Position numbers and translations under genes: made by a program. Positions 27,749 through 37,243 of a stretch of 64,000 nt of DNA are shown one piece after another (positions within the stretch are counted from its first letter, which is position 1; each line of letters starts with the position of its first letter). Below the pieces are notes generated by a model that saw only the letters and a program-made list of their open reading frames with translations, did not search any database and was not told the DNA's origin. Source of the stretch: an uncultured Flavobacteriaceae bacterium (GTDB lineage: Bacteria > Bacteroidota > Bacteroidia > Flavobacteriales > Flavobacteriaceae); the NCBI GenBank assembly GCA_905181625.1, contig CAJIYJ010000007.1, forward strand, positions 62,001-126,000, given 5' to 3'.

Positions 27749-28519
27749 TTGAAAACTACATTATATATTAATAATATAAAATTTAAACTTATTGTTATAA
27801 TTATAACAATAATGATTGCTTCTTGCGAAAAAGCAAATTATCTATTAAATGACATTCAGGGAAATAACATTAAAATTTCCGATAGTTTAATAACAAACAA
27901 TCAGTTAGAATATTTAATTGCTCCCTATAGAAATGAATTAAAAAGATTAGAAAAAGTAATAGGCTATTCTAGCCAATCATTAAGCGTAAGAGATGGAAAG
28001 CTAGAATCTACTCTTGGAAATTTAATTGCTGATATTTTAATCGAAGAATGTAATCCAGTTTTTAAAAATATATCAGGAAAAAACATTGATTTTTGTTTAC
28101 TTAATTATGGTGGGATTCGAGGAACTATGAATAAGGGCAATATTACTCAGTATGATTTATTCACAATTATGCCATTTAAAAATCTCGCTACAGTGGTTAG
28201 GTTAGATGGAAATAAAATTTTAGAATTATTGAAATATTTAAATAAAGAAAACATAGCTCATCCTATTTCAGGAATTAATATTGAGTTTGAAAATGAGAAA
28301 ATAACAACAATTATTGGTGGTGAAGAATTTGATGTTAATAAATCATATTATGTTTTAACTTCAAATTACCTTCAAGAAGGAGGTGATAAAATGAACTTTT
28401 TTAAAGATCCCATAGAACTTCATGAATTAAACTTAAATATTAGAGATATATTAATTAATAATATTAAAAAAAGGAAATCATTATCAAGTAAGCTTGATAA
28501 TAGAATAATTAGAAATTGA
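27749..28519 (+). CDS. 5'-nucleotidase C-terminal domain lipoprotein
   Basis: A 256-residue protein. The start is TTG at 27749; the only nearby ATG would leave just four residues before the lipobox cysteine. The N-terminus is a lipoprotein signal peptide (IMIASC). The mature part matches the substrate-binding C-terminal domain of 5'-nucleotidases: NYGGIRGTMNKGNIT, LFTIMPFKNLATVV and a YLQEGGDKM motif. Taken alone it lacks the metallophosphatase domain, which the next gene encodes. The domain order in the genome is therefore reversed relative to the classical single-chain enzyme. The two open frames overlap as TGATG. Confidence 0.85.
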   Translation: MKTTLYINNIKFKLIVIIITIMIASCEKANYLLNDIQGNNIKISDSLITNNQLEYLIAPYRNELKRLEKVIGYSSQSLSVRDGKLESTLGNLIADILIEECNPVFKNISGKNIDFCLLNYGGIRGTMNKGNITQYDLFTIMPFKNLATVVRLDGNKILELLKYLNKENIAHPISGINIEFENEKITTIIGGEEFDVNKSYYVLTSNYLQEGGDKMNFFKDPIELHELNLNIRDILINNIKKRKSLSSKLDNRIIRN

Positions 28520-29430
28520 TGAAAAGAAGACATTTTTTAGATAAAGTAAAATCCTCTACAATATTAGGATTATCATACCCATTATTAAGTTTAAAAACAT
28601 TAAATAAAAGTTTTAAGAAAATTACTATTTTACACACTAATGATGTTCATAGCCATATTGATCCATTTCCTAAAAATGACCCTCTAAATCCAAATGGTGG
28701 AGGTGTAATAGCTAGAGCAAATTTGATTAATGCTTTAAAATTAGAAAACCCCAGTACTTTAATTTTAGACGCTGGAGATGTTTTTCAAGGAACCCCTTAT
28801 TTTAATTTTTTTGAAGGAGAAATTGAGTTAAAATTAATGAGTAAAATGGGTTATAACGCATCTACTTTGGGGAATCACGAATTTGATAATGGAATAGAAA
28901 AATTGTCGAAATCATTAAAACATGCTGATTTTTCATTTCTAAATTCTAATTACACAATTAAAAACACTGCTCTTGAAAATCTGATAAAAGAATTTGAAAT
29001 TTTCGAAATTGATGAAATAAAAATTGGTGTATTTGGATTAGGGATTGAACTAGATGGGTTAGTAGAAAAAAACCTTTATAATGGAATAAAATATTTAGAT
29101 CCAATTGAAATAACAGATGAGATTACTGATAAATTAAAAAATTATTATAAATGTGATATAATTATATGTTTATCTCATTTAGGCTATAAGTACAACAAAA
29201 ATAAAGAAATAATGTGTGATTTAATTTTAGCAAAAAAGACAAAAAATATTGATTTAATTATTGGCGGTCACACTCATACATTTATGAATAAACCCATAGA
29301 AATAAGAAATTCAATAGGAAAAAAAGTCTTAATAAATCAAGTTGGTTGCTATGGAATAAATTTAGGTAAAATTGATTTTTACTTCTCAAAAAATTCTATT
29401 TTAGAAAAATCTAACATTATTAATGTTTAG
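28519..29430 (+). CDS. 5'-nucleotidase-type metallophosphatase domain protein
   Basis: A 303-residue calcineurin-like phosphoesterase. I chose the ATG at 28519, giving MKRRHFLDKV, rather than the TTG one codon earlier. All metal motifs are present: LHTNDVHSH, DAGDVFQG, LGNHEFDNG and GGHTHTFM. The N-terminal RRHFL followed by a hydrophobic stretch looks like a twin-arginine export signal, which would deliver a folded metal enzyme to the periplasm. It pairs with the C-terminal-domain lipoprotein just upstream. Its 3' end overlaps the convergent ligA by 11 bp. Confidence 0.88.
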   Translation: MKRRHFLDKVKSSTILGLSYPLLSLKTLNKSFKKITILHTNDVHSHIDPFPKNDPLNPNGGGVIARANLINALKLENPSTLILDAGDVFQGTPYFNFFEGEIELKLMSKMGYNASTLGNHEFDNGIEKLSKSLKHADFSFLNSNYTIKNTALENLIKEFEIFEIDEIKIGVFGLGIELDGLVEKNLYNGIKYLDPIEITDEITDKLKNYYKCDIIICLSHLGYKYNKNKEIMCDLILAKKTKNIDLIIGGHTHTFMNKPIEIRNSIGKKVLINQVGCYGINLGKIDFYFSKNSILEKSNIINV

Positions 29431-31426
29431 ATTCAATAAGATCGTTTAATTCATTTTCCGAAATTATTGAAATTCCTAAGCTATTAGCTTTTATTAATTT
29501 ACTGGGGCCTATATTGTTACCACCTAGAAGATAACTTGTCTTTGAAGTAATTGATGATGACACTTTACCCCCATAATCTTCAATTATTTTTTTAAGTTCA
29601 TCTCTAGAATTAATTTCAAATATACCTGAAATTACAAATCTACAATCTGATAAAACATCAATTAAACCCTTATCATTTTCTATTATTTCAAATTGTAAAC
29701 CAAAGTTTCTTAGCCTATCTATTAATTTGACGTTATTTTTAATTTTAAAAAAATCAATAATACTTTTTGAAATCCTTTCACCAATTTCATCAATAAGCAA
29801 TAAATCTTCATAAGTCTTTGAAATTAAATTATCTATTGACTTAAATTCTTTAGCCAGGTTTTTAGCTACAGTTTGACCAACGTATCTAATTCCTAAAGCG
29901 AACAGCACTCTTTCAAAACTTATTTTTTTGGACTCTTCCAAACCAAAATATATATTATCTATAGATTTTTCTGCCATTCTTTCTAACACTATTAAATTTT
30001 CTTTTTTTAAGTTATATAAGTCAGCATAATTCAAAACCAATCCACTCTTGTACAATAGATCAACAGTTTCATTCCCTATCCCATTTATATCCATAGCTTT
30101 TCTAGATATAAAGTGTTGAATTCTTCCTGTTATTTGTGGCGCGCAATTATCTGTATTCGGACAATAATGATGTGATTCCGACTCACTTCTTTTAAGAACA
30201 TGGTTACATGAGGGACAATTCTTAATAAATTTTATTTTTTCTGAATAAAGATCTCTTTTTTCAAATTCAACACCTACTATCTTTGGAATGATTTCACCAC
30301 CCTTTTCAATAAACACATGATCATTGAAATATAAATCTAATTTATTTATCTGATCTTGATTGTGTAAAGAAGCTCTTTTGACATAAGTCCCTCCAAGAAG
30401 AACTGATTCTAAATTCGCAACTGGAGTTACAGCACCTGTTCTTCCTAATTGGTAAGAAACACTTAATAATTTAGTTAAAACTTGTTCAGTTTTAAATTTA
30501 TAAGCGATAGACCACCTTGGATATTTTGATGTAAAACCTAATTGTTTTTGAAATTTTATATTATTAACTTTTATTACAACTCCATCAATTTCAAAATCTA
30601 ACCTAGATCTTTCTTTATCCCAATTATTAATAAATGACATGACTTCTGCTAGATTATCACAAAGTTTATAAGTATTGGAGATCTTAAAACCCCAATCCAA
30701 AGCACTTGTCAAGTACTCCTTTTGAGTTTTAATATCATTTTTCTGTGTAACAACTTGATAAAAAAAGCATTTTAATGGTCTTTTTGCTGTTTCAGAACTA
30801 TCTCGCAGTTTCAAACTTCCGGAAGCTGTATTCCTTGGATTCATATAGGGCTCCAAACCTTCAGCAAGTCTTTTATTATTCATTTCAGCAAAATCATATT
30901 TATTTATAATAATTTCTCCTCTAATTTGAAATTTTTCAGGAAATGATCCTTCTAACTTTAAAGGAATCGTTTTAATAGTCTTTATATTCTCTGTAACATC
31001 GTCACCCTGCACACCATCGCCCCTGGTTACTGCTTTAGTTAAATTGCCATTTTCATATGTTAAATTAATTGAAACACCATCAAATTTCAATTCACATAAA
31101 AAATTAATATTTTCCGTTTCTAAGTTTCTAATTAATCTTTGATTCCAATCTTCTAAGTCCTGTTTCGAATAAGAATTATCTAAAGAATACATGGGATACT
31201 GATGAATTACCGAATCAAAGCTTTTCATGACCGTCCCACCTACTCTTTTTGTAGGTGAATTTTCATCATTAAATTTCGGAAATTTATCTTCAAGTATTTT
31301 CAGTTCTTTTAGCTTAGTGTCAAACTCAAAATCACTAATTACAGGCTTATCAAGAACATAATAACTATAATTATGCCTATGTAAGTCATTCCTAAGTTTT
31401 TCGATATTTTGTTTAATTAAATTCAT
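29420..31426 (-). CDS. ligA: NAD-dependent DNA ligase
   Basis: A 668-residue LigA of standard architecture. The adenylation domain has the active-site lysine in CELKFDG near residue 113; an OB fold and a four-cysteine zinc finger (CPSC and, after SESESHHY, CPNTDNC) come next. Helix-hairpin-helix repeats and a C-terminal BRCT domain (CRFVISGIF) follow. It seals nicks in replication and repair. Its ATG overlaps the prmC stop by four bases, and its 3' end overlaps the convergent phosphatase gene by 11 bp. Confidence 0.97.
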   Translation of the reverse strand: MNLIKQNIEKLRNDLHRHNYSYYVLDKPVISDFEFDTKLKELKILEDKFPKFNDENSPTKRVGGTVMKSFDSVIHQYPMYSLDNSYSKQDLEDWNQRLIRNLETENINFLCELKFDGVSINLTYENGNLTKAVTRGDGVQGDDVTENIKTIKTIPLKLEGSFPEKFQIRGEIIINKYDFAEMNNKRLAEGLEPYMNPRNTASGSLKLRDSSETAKRPLKCFFYQVVTQKNDIKTQKEYLTSALDWGFKISNTYKLCDNLAEVMSFINNWDKERSRLDFEIDGVVIKVNNIKFQKQLGFTSKYPRWSIAYKFKTEQVLTKLLSVSYQLGRTGAVTPVANLESVLLGGTYVKRASLHNQDQINKLDLYFNDHVFIEKGGEIIPKIVGVEFEKRDLYSEKIKFIKNCPSCNHVLKRSESESHHYCPNTDNCAPQITGRIQHFISRKAMDINGIGNETVDLLYKSGLVLNYADLYNLKKENLIVLERMAEKSIDNIYFGLEESKKISFERVLFALGIRYVGQTVAKNLAKEFKSIDNLISKTYEDLLLIDEIGERISKSIIDFFKIKNNVKLIDRLRNFGLQFEIIENDKGLIDVLSDCRFVISGIFEINSRDELKKIIEDYGGKVSSSITSKTSYLLGGNNIGPSKLIKANSLGISIISENELNDLIESKH

Positions 31427-32262
31427 TTAAAACAAGCTTTAATCATTCTGTTTTTTTGTCTAAAATCTTTTCTCAGTTCAATATCCTGAAATTCAGCATT
31501 CTTTAAAAGTTTAACAACTCTTTTAGAATAGTTCTCGTTAATTTCTAAAAAAATTTTTCCTCTATTATTTAAGCTTAATCTTGCAAAATCAATAATCCGA
31601 GAATAAAAAAACAATGGATCATTATCGTTAACAAACAATGCTAAATGAGGTTCAAATAAAAGCACATTATCCTTCATTTTAGTTTTTTCATTTTCACACA
31701 CATAGGGTGGATTTGATATAATTATGTCAAATTTTCTATCTGATTTAACTTTGCTAATATCTATAAGTTCAAATAAAATATTAACATTATTCATAATTGC
31801 ATTTTTATTTGCAATTGAAAGAATTTTTTTATCTACATCCCAAGCAATAACATTAGAGTTCTTAATAAACTTTGCTAACGAAATCGCTATACATCCACTT
31901 CCGGTACCAATATCTAAAATTCTTTTATTTTCATTATCATCATTAATGACCCAAGAGACTAACTCTTCGGTTTCTGGTCTTGGAATTAATACTTTATTAT
32001 TTAACTTAAATTTCAAATTCATAAACTCAGTCTCACCAATAACATATTGGATTGGTGTATTTTTTTTAAGTAATGAAATTGACTTAAATAAGTTGTTTGT
32101 TTGAATAATAGATAATTTAAAACTTGAATTCATCATGAAACCCATTCTATTTATATTACAATGATGTTCTATTAACCAGAAAAAAAACTCTTCAATTTCA
32201 TTTTGACTGTTTATTGATTTTAAGTTTTTAAAAAAATGATTTTTAAATTCTAATAATGTCAT
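31423..32262 (-). CDS. prmC: Release factor glutamine methyltransferase
   Basis: A 279-residue SAM-dependent methyltransferase. The AdoMet-binding motif is ILDIGTGSGCIAISLA and the catalytic motif is NPPY in IIISNPPYV. It methylates the GGQ glutamine of peptide release factors. I start it at the ATG at 32262 (MTLLEFKNHFF), which overlaps the upstream acetyltransferase stop as ATGA; a TTG 30 bp further upstream would add residues with no counterpart. It is translationally coupled to ligA downstream. Confidence 0.95.
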   Translation of the reverse strand: MTLLEFKNHFFKNLKSINSQNEIEEFFFWLIEHHCNINRMGFMMNSSFKLSIIQTNNLFKSISLLKKNTPIQYVIGETEFMNLKFKLNNKVLIPRPETEELVSWVINDDNENKRILDIGTGSGCIAISLAKFIKNSNVIAWDVDKKILSIANKNAIMNNVNILFELIDISKVKSDRKFDIIISNPPYVCENEKTKMKDNVLLFEPHLALFVNDNDPLFFYSRIIDFARLSLNNRGKIFLEINENYSKRVVKLLKNAEFQDIELRKDFRQKNRMIKACFK

Positions 32263-32756
32263 TGTAATTTTCTTAACATCCACACAGGGCAAGAACTATG
32301 TCCTGTGTTACCCATAGGTTTTTTAATGTATTTGAATCCTTGAAATAAATATAATTTTTGAGCCGATTTCATATTATGCATTGTTTCAATATAACAGTCT
32401 TCATAACCAAAAATTAAAGCATCATTAAGACACTTTTCGATCATTATTTTACCTAAACCAATACCTCTCGCTGACTTTAAAAAATACATTTTTTGAAGCT
32501 CACAAATATTTTTATTTGAATTTTTTAATTTGGATATTCCAGCTCCTCCTAAAATTTTATTATCAGATATAATTACATAATAAATACTAGATTTATTTTG
32601 ATATGCGTTAAACATATTTTTTAATTCAGGATCACTTAAAGCTGTACCTTTTTCAGGAATATTAAACTCCCTCATAACAGTACTTAACACGCTTTCTAAT
32701 TCTAAATTATCAGATAGCTTTACTCCTCGAATTTCGTAATCTAAATTAGCTTCCAT
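32259..32756 (-). CDS. GNAT-family N-acetyltransferase
   Basis: A 165-residue protein with the GNAT fold: KMYFLKSARGIGLGKIMIEKC carries the acetyl-CoA pyrophosphate-binding RGIGLG loop, and AQKLYLFQGFKYI is the C-terminal motif. The substrate is not evident. The start ATG is at 32756, and prmC overlaps its stop. It heads the GNAT-prmC-ligA minus-strand operon, divergent from ribD with 68 bp between. Confidence 0.85.
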   Translation of the reverse strand: MEANLDYEIRGVKLSDNLELESVLSTVMREFNIPEKGTALSDPELKNMFNAYQNKSSIYYVIISDNKILGGAGISKLKNSNKNICELQKMYFLKSARGIGLGKIMIEKCLNDALIFGYEDCYIETMHNMKSAQKLYLFQGFKYIKKPMGNTGHSSCPVWMLRKLQ

Positions 32757-32824
32757 ATTTTAGATTAATTTTACTTTGTGAATATACATTATATATATAA
32801 TAGAGAAAAAATATTAATCAACTT

Positions 32825-33838
32825 ATGAGTGACAAAAACAAAGATATAATATACATGTCTAGGTGTATAGAAATTGCTAATAAAGCGAAAGGCAGAACGC
32901 ACCCAAATCCTAATGTTGGTTGTATAATAGTTTATAACAAAAAAATAATTTCTGAGGGTTATTCAAGTAATCATGGTGGACCCCATGCAGAAGTAAATGC
33001 TATTAATAACGTAAAAGATAAAGAATTACTAAAATCTTCAACTCTTTATGTAACTCTTGAACCATGTTCTCATTTTGGTAAAACTCCACCATGTTGTAGA
33101 CTAATAACGAAATATAAAATCCCCAAAGTGGTCATTGGTGCTTGTGATATTAGCAGTAAAGTAAATGGTAAAGGAATCAATCACTTAAAAAAACATAACA
33201 CTAATGTTGTTGTCGGTGTGTTAGAGACCCGTTGCAAAGAATTACATAAAACATTTTTACATTTTAATAAAAACAAAAAACCATATGTTATATTAAAATG
33301 GGCAGAAACAAAAGATTTATTCATGTCTCCTGAATTTAAAAATGACACAAAACCATTTTGGATAAGCTGCAAAGAAAGCAGGCAATTGGTTCATAAATGG
33401 AGATCTGAGGAACATAGTATTTTAGTTGGTCACAATACTGTGATTGCAGATGATCCCATTTTAAACGTTAGAGACTTTTCTGGAAATAATCCTATTAGAA
33501 TAGTTATTGATAAAGAAAATAAACTCAAAAAAAGTTACAAAATATTTAATACTGAGTCTAAAACTATAGTTATAAACAAAAAAATAATAAATTTCTCTTT
33601 AAACAATTCAAATGAAATCTGTAAGTTTCTCTACAAAAAAAATATTCAATCCGTAATAATTGAAGGCGGAAAAAAAACACTAGAAGATTTTATAAATAGT
33701 GAAAATTGGGATGAAGCTAGAATATTTAAAAGTAAAACGCTTCTAAAAAATGGACTTAAAGCACCTGAAATTTTTGGTAAAGTTATTTCAAAAACAAAAA
33801 TCGGAATAGACAAACTAACTATTATGAAACCTTTATAA
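32825..33838 (+). CDS. ribD: Bifunctional diaminohydroxyphosphoribosylaminopyrimidine deaminase / reductase
   Basis: A 337-residue two-domain protein. The N-terminal zinc deaminase has HPNPNVGCIIV, the catalytic HAEVNAI and the zinc cysteines in EPCSHFGKTPPC. The C-terminal reductase half begins around residue 148 with KPYVILKWAETKD and includes DDPILNVR and IEGGKKTLEDFI. It performs two successive steps of riboflavin synthesis. No other rib gene is adjacent. Its 3' end overlaps the convergent thioesterase gene by 17 bp. Confidence 0.95.
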   Translation: MSDKNKDIIYMSRCIEIANKAKGRTHPNPNVGCIIVYNKKIISEGYSSNHGGPHAEVNAINNVKDKELLKSSTLYVTLEPCSHFGKTPPCCRLITKYKIPKVVIGACDISSKVNGKGINHLKKHNTNVVVGVLETRCKELHKTFLHFNKNKKPYVILKWAETKDLFMSPEFKNDTKPFWISCKESRQLVHKWRSEEHSILVGHNTVIADDPILNVRDFSGNNPIRIVIDKENKLKKSYKIFNTESKTIVINKKIINFSLNNSNEICKFLYKKNIQSVIIEGGKKTLEDFINSENWDEARIFKSKTLLKNGLKAPEIFGKVISKTKIGIDKLTIMKPL

Positions 33839-34220
33839 GTTCACTTAAAATATTTTTAGGACATCTCATAGGCTTGTTAGTTTTAGAATTCAAGAAAATT
33901 AACTTTGAATAACCCAAAGTGATGACTTTATCATCTCTTTTGATTTCGAAATCAAATTCAATCATATAAGACGGTGCTCTTTTTAGTTTGGTCTTTATGG
34001 TTAGCTTATCGTCAAATAAAGCTGGCTGTTTAAAATTTATTTTTAATTCAATAACAGGTAAAAGAATACCGTCTTCTTCCATTTTTTTATAAGAAATACC
34101 TAGTTTTTTCAACCAAGTTATTCTTCCAATCTCAAAATATTTCACATAATTACCATGGTAAACAAATGACATTTGATCGGTTTCACTATACCTGACTTGA
34201 ATTTCAATTTCATCTTCCAA
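33822..34220 (-). CDS. YbgC-type acyl-CoA thioesterase
   Basis: A 132-residue hot-dog-fold protein. The N-terminal RYSETDQMSFVYHGNYVKYFE carries the conserved tyrosine, aspartate and histidine-containing loop of 4HBT/YbgC thioesterases, followed by EIGRITWLKKLGISY. Length is typical. It hydrolyses acyl-CoA thioesters; chain length cannot be deduced. It is divergent from dnaA, with a 178-bp AT-rich gap between, and overlaps ribD at its 3' end by 17 bp. Confidence 0.87.
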   Translation of the reverse strand: MEDEIEIQVRYSETDQMSFVYHGNYVKYFEIGRITWLKKLGISYKKMEEDGILLPVIELKINFKQPALFDDKLTIKTKLKRAPSYMIEFDFEIKRDDKVITLGYSKLIFLNSKTNKPMRCPKNILSELIKVS

Positions 34221-34398
34221 AAGATAATTTTTAAGGTTAATTAGTAATATCTAATAATATGAGCAAAAAAAAGTTAGAATTCAATAGTAAAATGATTTTT
34301 TTTTAATAAAATTTTGCACATATTTGTTACATCTTTAAAAACAATAATTATGTTAAATTTTTATTGCTTTTATAAACAACCAAAATATACTAAAACAA

Positions 34399-35823
34399 AT
34401 GATAAATGCAGAATCTGTATGGAATAATTGTCTAAATTTCATAAAAGATAATATTCAGATTCAAGCGTATAAAACTTGGTTTGAACCTATTAAGCCAATT
34501 AAATTCGAAGACAACATTTTAAGTGTCCAAGTTCCAAGTAAATTTTTTTACGAATGGTTGGAAGAGCACTATGTAAAATTACTTAAACTAGCACTAACAA
34601 AAGAACTTGGAGAAAAAGCAAGGTTAGTCTATGTAATTAAAATGGAAAATACTTACGGAAATTTAAAACCATTTACTGAAAAAATACCTAGTCAATATAG
34701 AGCTAATATTCCCTCTCAAAAAGTTGACATGACTTTTAATAATTTACAAAACGAATTAAAGAATCCTTTTATTATTCCTGGAATAAAAAATTTAAAAATA
34801 GAGTCACAATTAAATCCAAATTATTCATTTGATAATTTCCTTGAAGGTGACGCTAATAGACTTGCTAGATCTGCTGGTTTAGCTGTTTCCAACAAGCCTG
34901 GAGGGACTTCATTTAATCCTTTACTTATTTTTGGCGGAGTCGGCTTAGGTAAAACCCACCTTGCTCACGCAATTGGGGTAAATGTTAAAGAAAAATTTCC
35001 AGAAAAAACGGTTTTATATATTTCAGCTGAAAAATTCACACAACAGTATATAGATTCAGTGAAAAAAAATAATAGAAATGATTTTATTCATTTTTATCAA
35101 ATTATTGATGTTTTAATTATCGACGATGTTCAGTTTTTATCCGGGAAAACTGGAACACAAGATGTGTTTTTTCATATTTTTAACCATTTACATCAAAATG
35201 GAAAACAAGTAATACTTACTTCAGACAAAGCTCCTGTGGACATGCAAGACATAGAACAGAGACTTTTATCTAGGTTTAAATGGGGACTTTCAGCAGAACT
35301 TCAAAGACCTGATTATGAAACTCGAGTTTCAATTTTAAAAAACAAACTTTTTAGAGATGGAGTTGAAATTTCAGAAGAAGTTATAGATTATGTAGCAAAA
35401 AACATCAAAGTAAATGTCAGAGAACTTGAAGGTGCAATTATTTCATTAATTGCCCAGGCATCATTTAATAAAAAAGAAATTACAATTGATTTAGCCAAGA
35501 GTGTTGTGGATAAATTTGTTAAAAATACCAAAAGAGAAGTATCTATAGACTATATCCAAAAAATTGTTTCTGAATATTTTCAAATGGATGTTTCAACTCT
35601 TCAATCTAAAACAAGAAAACGCCATATTGTTCAAGCCAGACAATTAGCCATGTTTTTTGCAAAGAAATTTACAAAAGCGTCTCTTGCTAGTATAGGGTCT
35701 CAAATTGGACAAAGAGATCACGCTACAGTTCTTCATGCTTGCAAGACTGTGGACAACTTGTCTTTTACAGATAAGCAGTTCAGGAAATATGTTGAAGATC
35801 TATCTAAAAAATTCACTGTTTAG
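34399..35823 (+). CDS. dnaA: Chromosomal replication initiator DnaA
   Basis: A 474-residue protein with all four DnaA regions. Domain I starts ESVWNNCLNFIKDNIQ. The AAA+ ATPase has Walker A GGVGLGKTHL near residues 179-188 and Walker B LIIDDVQFL. The C-terminal DnaA-box-binding signature is GQRDHATVLHACKTV. It unwinds oriC. The 178 bp upstream are very AT-rich, but I see no cluster of TTATNCACA-like boxes, so there is no evidence that oriC is here, and dnaN is not adjacent. Confidence 0.98.
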   Translation: MINAESVWNNCLNFIKDNIQIQAYKTWFEPIKPIKFEDNILSVQVPSKFFYEWLEEHYVKLLKLALTKELGEKARLVYVIKMENTYGNLKPFTEKIPSQYRANIPSQKVDMTFNNLQNELKNPFIIPGIKNLKIESQLNPNYSFDNFLEGDANRLARSAGLAVSNKPGGTSFNPLLIFGGVGLGKTHLAHAIGVNVKEKFPEKTVLYISAEKFTQQYIDSVKKNNRNDFIHFYQIIDVLIIDDVQFLSGKTGTQDVFFHIFNHLHQNGKQVILTSDKAPVDMQDIEQRLLSRFKWGLSAELQRPDYETRVSILKNKLFRDGVEISEEVIDYVAKNIKVNVRELEGAIISLIAQASFNKKEITIDLAKSVVDKFVKNTKREVSIDYIQKIVSEYFQMDVSTLQSKTRKRHIVQARQLAMFFAKKFTKASLASIGSQIGQRDHATVLHACKTVDNLSFTDKQFRKYVEDLSKKFTV

Positions 35824-35856
35824 AACAATACAGTTGATGTTTTTAAATTTCAAAAA

Positions 35857-36564
35857 ATGATTAAAGGAAGTCTATACTTAATTCCTAATTCACTTGGTGT
35901 TTCATCTATTAGCAACATTGCTGAAGCTCAAAAAAATTTGATTAATAAAATTCAATACTATGTATTTGAAAATGAAAGACCTGGAAGAGCATTTATAAAA
36001 AAAATTTTACCTGAAAAAAAACAATCTGAACTATTAGTTAATATTCTTAACAAAAGAACTTCGTTAGAATTTATAAAAGAATTTCTAAAACCATGTTTAA
36101 ATGGATTTAACTTAGGCTTAATATCTGACGCTGGTTGCCCTGGAATTGCTGATCCTGGAGCGGAATTAATTACTGAAGCTCACAAATCTGGTATTAAGGT
36201 TATTCCTTTAGTCGGACCTTCTTCAATATTGTTAGCACTTATGGCATCAGGAATGAATGGTCAGGAATTTAAATTTAACGGATACCTTCCAATAGACAGT
36301 ACAAAAAGAAAAGAAAAAATTAAACTTTTAGAAAAAAAATCTTCAACAGCTACTCAATTATTTATGGAAACACCATACAGAAACGATAGCTTAATAAAGG
36401 ATTTAATTAAATATCTAAAACCTTCAACTAGAATGTGTGTTGCATGCGATTTAACACTTGATTCAGAATTTATTAAATCAAATAAAATAGAGAATTGGAA
36501 AAGAGCAAACTATAGTTACAATAAGAGACCTTCTATCTTTCTAATTCAATCAGATCTAGGTTAG
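35857..36564 (+). CDS. RsmI-like SAM-dependent methyltransferase
   Basis: A 235-residue protein of the tetrapyrrole (corrin/porphyrin) methylase fold. The start GSLYLIPNSLGV, the LISDAGCPGIADPGAELI motif and the VPLVGPSS-type block (IPLVGPSSILLALMASGMNG) match the shorter RsmI relatives found beside dnaA in Flavobacteriia. RsmI proper 2'-O-methylates C1402 of 16S rRNA; whether this shorter form (RsmI is about 280 residues) does so is inferred. It follows dnaA by 33 bp and overlaps the convergent gene by 32 bp. Confidence 0.8.
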   Translation: MIKGSLYLIPNSLGVSSISNIAEAQKNLINKIQYYVFENERPGRAFIKKILPEKKQSELLVNILNKRTSLEFIKEFLKPCLNGFNLGLISDAGCPGIADPGAELITEAHKSGIKVIPLVGPSSILLALMASGMNGQEFKFNGYLPIDSTKRKEKIKLLEKKSSTATQLFMETPYRNDSLIKDLIKYLKPSTRMCVACDLTLDSEFIKSNKIENWKRANYSYNKRPSIFLIQSDLG

Positions 36565-37168
36565 GTTTTCTTATAGCTTTAACAAAAGACAAGTCATAAT
36601 TAGCAAAATAACTCATATAGGCAGATATTGAAGTGCCAAAAGCGTCCTTTTTATTAAAATCCCCATTTCCTCTTAAGTACTTCTTGACATTTCCTGCACC
36701 AGATAAATGAGCAGCTGCAATAATTCCTGACTCAGTAACTTCAGTACCATTAATAAAAGTCCCAACAAACCAATTAATATCTTTTCTTAAAATCCATTTA
36801 TTTCTATTTACATTAATTAAAAATACTTTCTCCTGTAAAATAGGACTAGAAATAAACTTATTAGTATCAGTTATTTTATACATTTTTAACGTATTTAAAT
36901 TAAATTGATATTTACCTAAATAACCAAATTTATTTACAATACTATAACGACCTCCAGACTCTTTAAAAGCTAAACTTTCTTTAAAGCCATTAAAATCATT
37001 AATTAAATAAATCATGTTTGCAGATTCATTGTAACTTTGTAAATCAACAGAATAGTTTAAATTTTCAATAAAAGCATTATCATTTATTTTTAATTCAGGA
37101 TTAAAAAAAGAACTGTTTAAAAGCAATACAATCAGAGAAAAAATTTTATAAAACTTGTATTTTTTCAT
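36533..37168 (-). CDS. Exported lysozyme-like protein
   Basis: A 211-residue protein started at the ATG at 37168 (MKKYKFYKIFSLIV); a TTG two codons earlier is less likely. It has an N-terminal signal peptide or anchor. The mature part has a lysozyme-like core: ESGGRYSIVNKFGYLGKYQFN, with the glutamate at the position of a catalytic acid, then LSGAGNVKKYL and a FGTSISAYMSYF segment. This suggests cleavage of peptidoglycan in the periplasm, beside mltG, another murein-cleaving enzyme. The exact family is uncertain. It overlaps the RsmI-like gene by 32 bp. Confidence 0.65.
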   Translation of the reverse strand: MKKYKFYKIFSLIVLLLNSSFFNPELKINDNAFIENLNYSVDLQSYNESANMIYLINDFNGFKESLAFKESGGRYSIVNKFGYLGKYQFNLNTLKMYKITDTNKFISSPILQEKVFLINVNRNKWILRKDINWFVGTFINGTEVTESGIIAAAHLSGAGNVKKYLRGNGDFNKKDAFGTSISAYMSYFANYDLSFVKAIRKPNLDLIELER

Positions 37169-37243
37169 TATCAATTCAATTAAGATGATTTTAAAATAAT
37201 TCGCAAACTTACATAAAATTTTAAATATCTATAAATCAAATAT

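Noticed and set aside
34221-34398. AT-rich gap before dnaA as a replication origin
   Set aside because: No cluster of DnaA boxes was found and dnaN is not adjacent; I cannot compute GC skew. AT-richness is general here.
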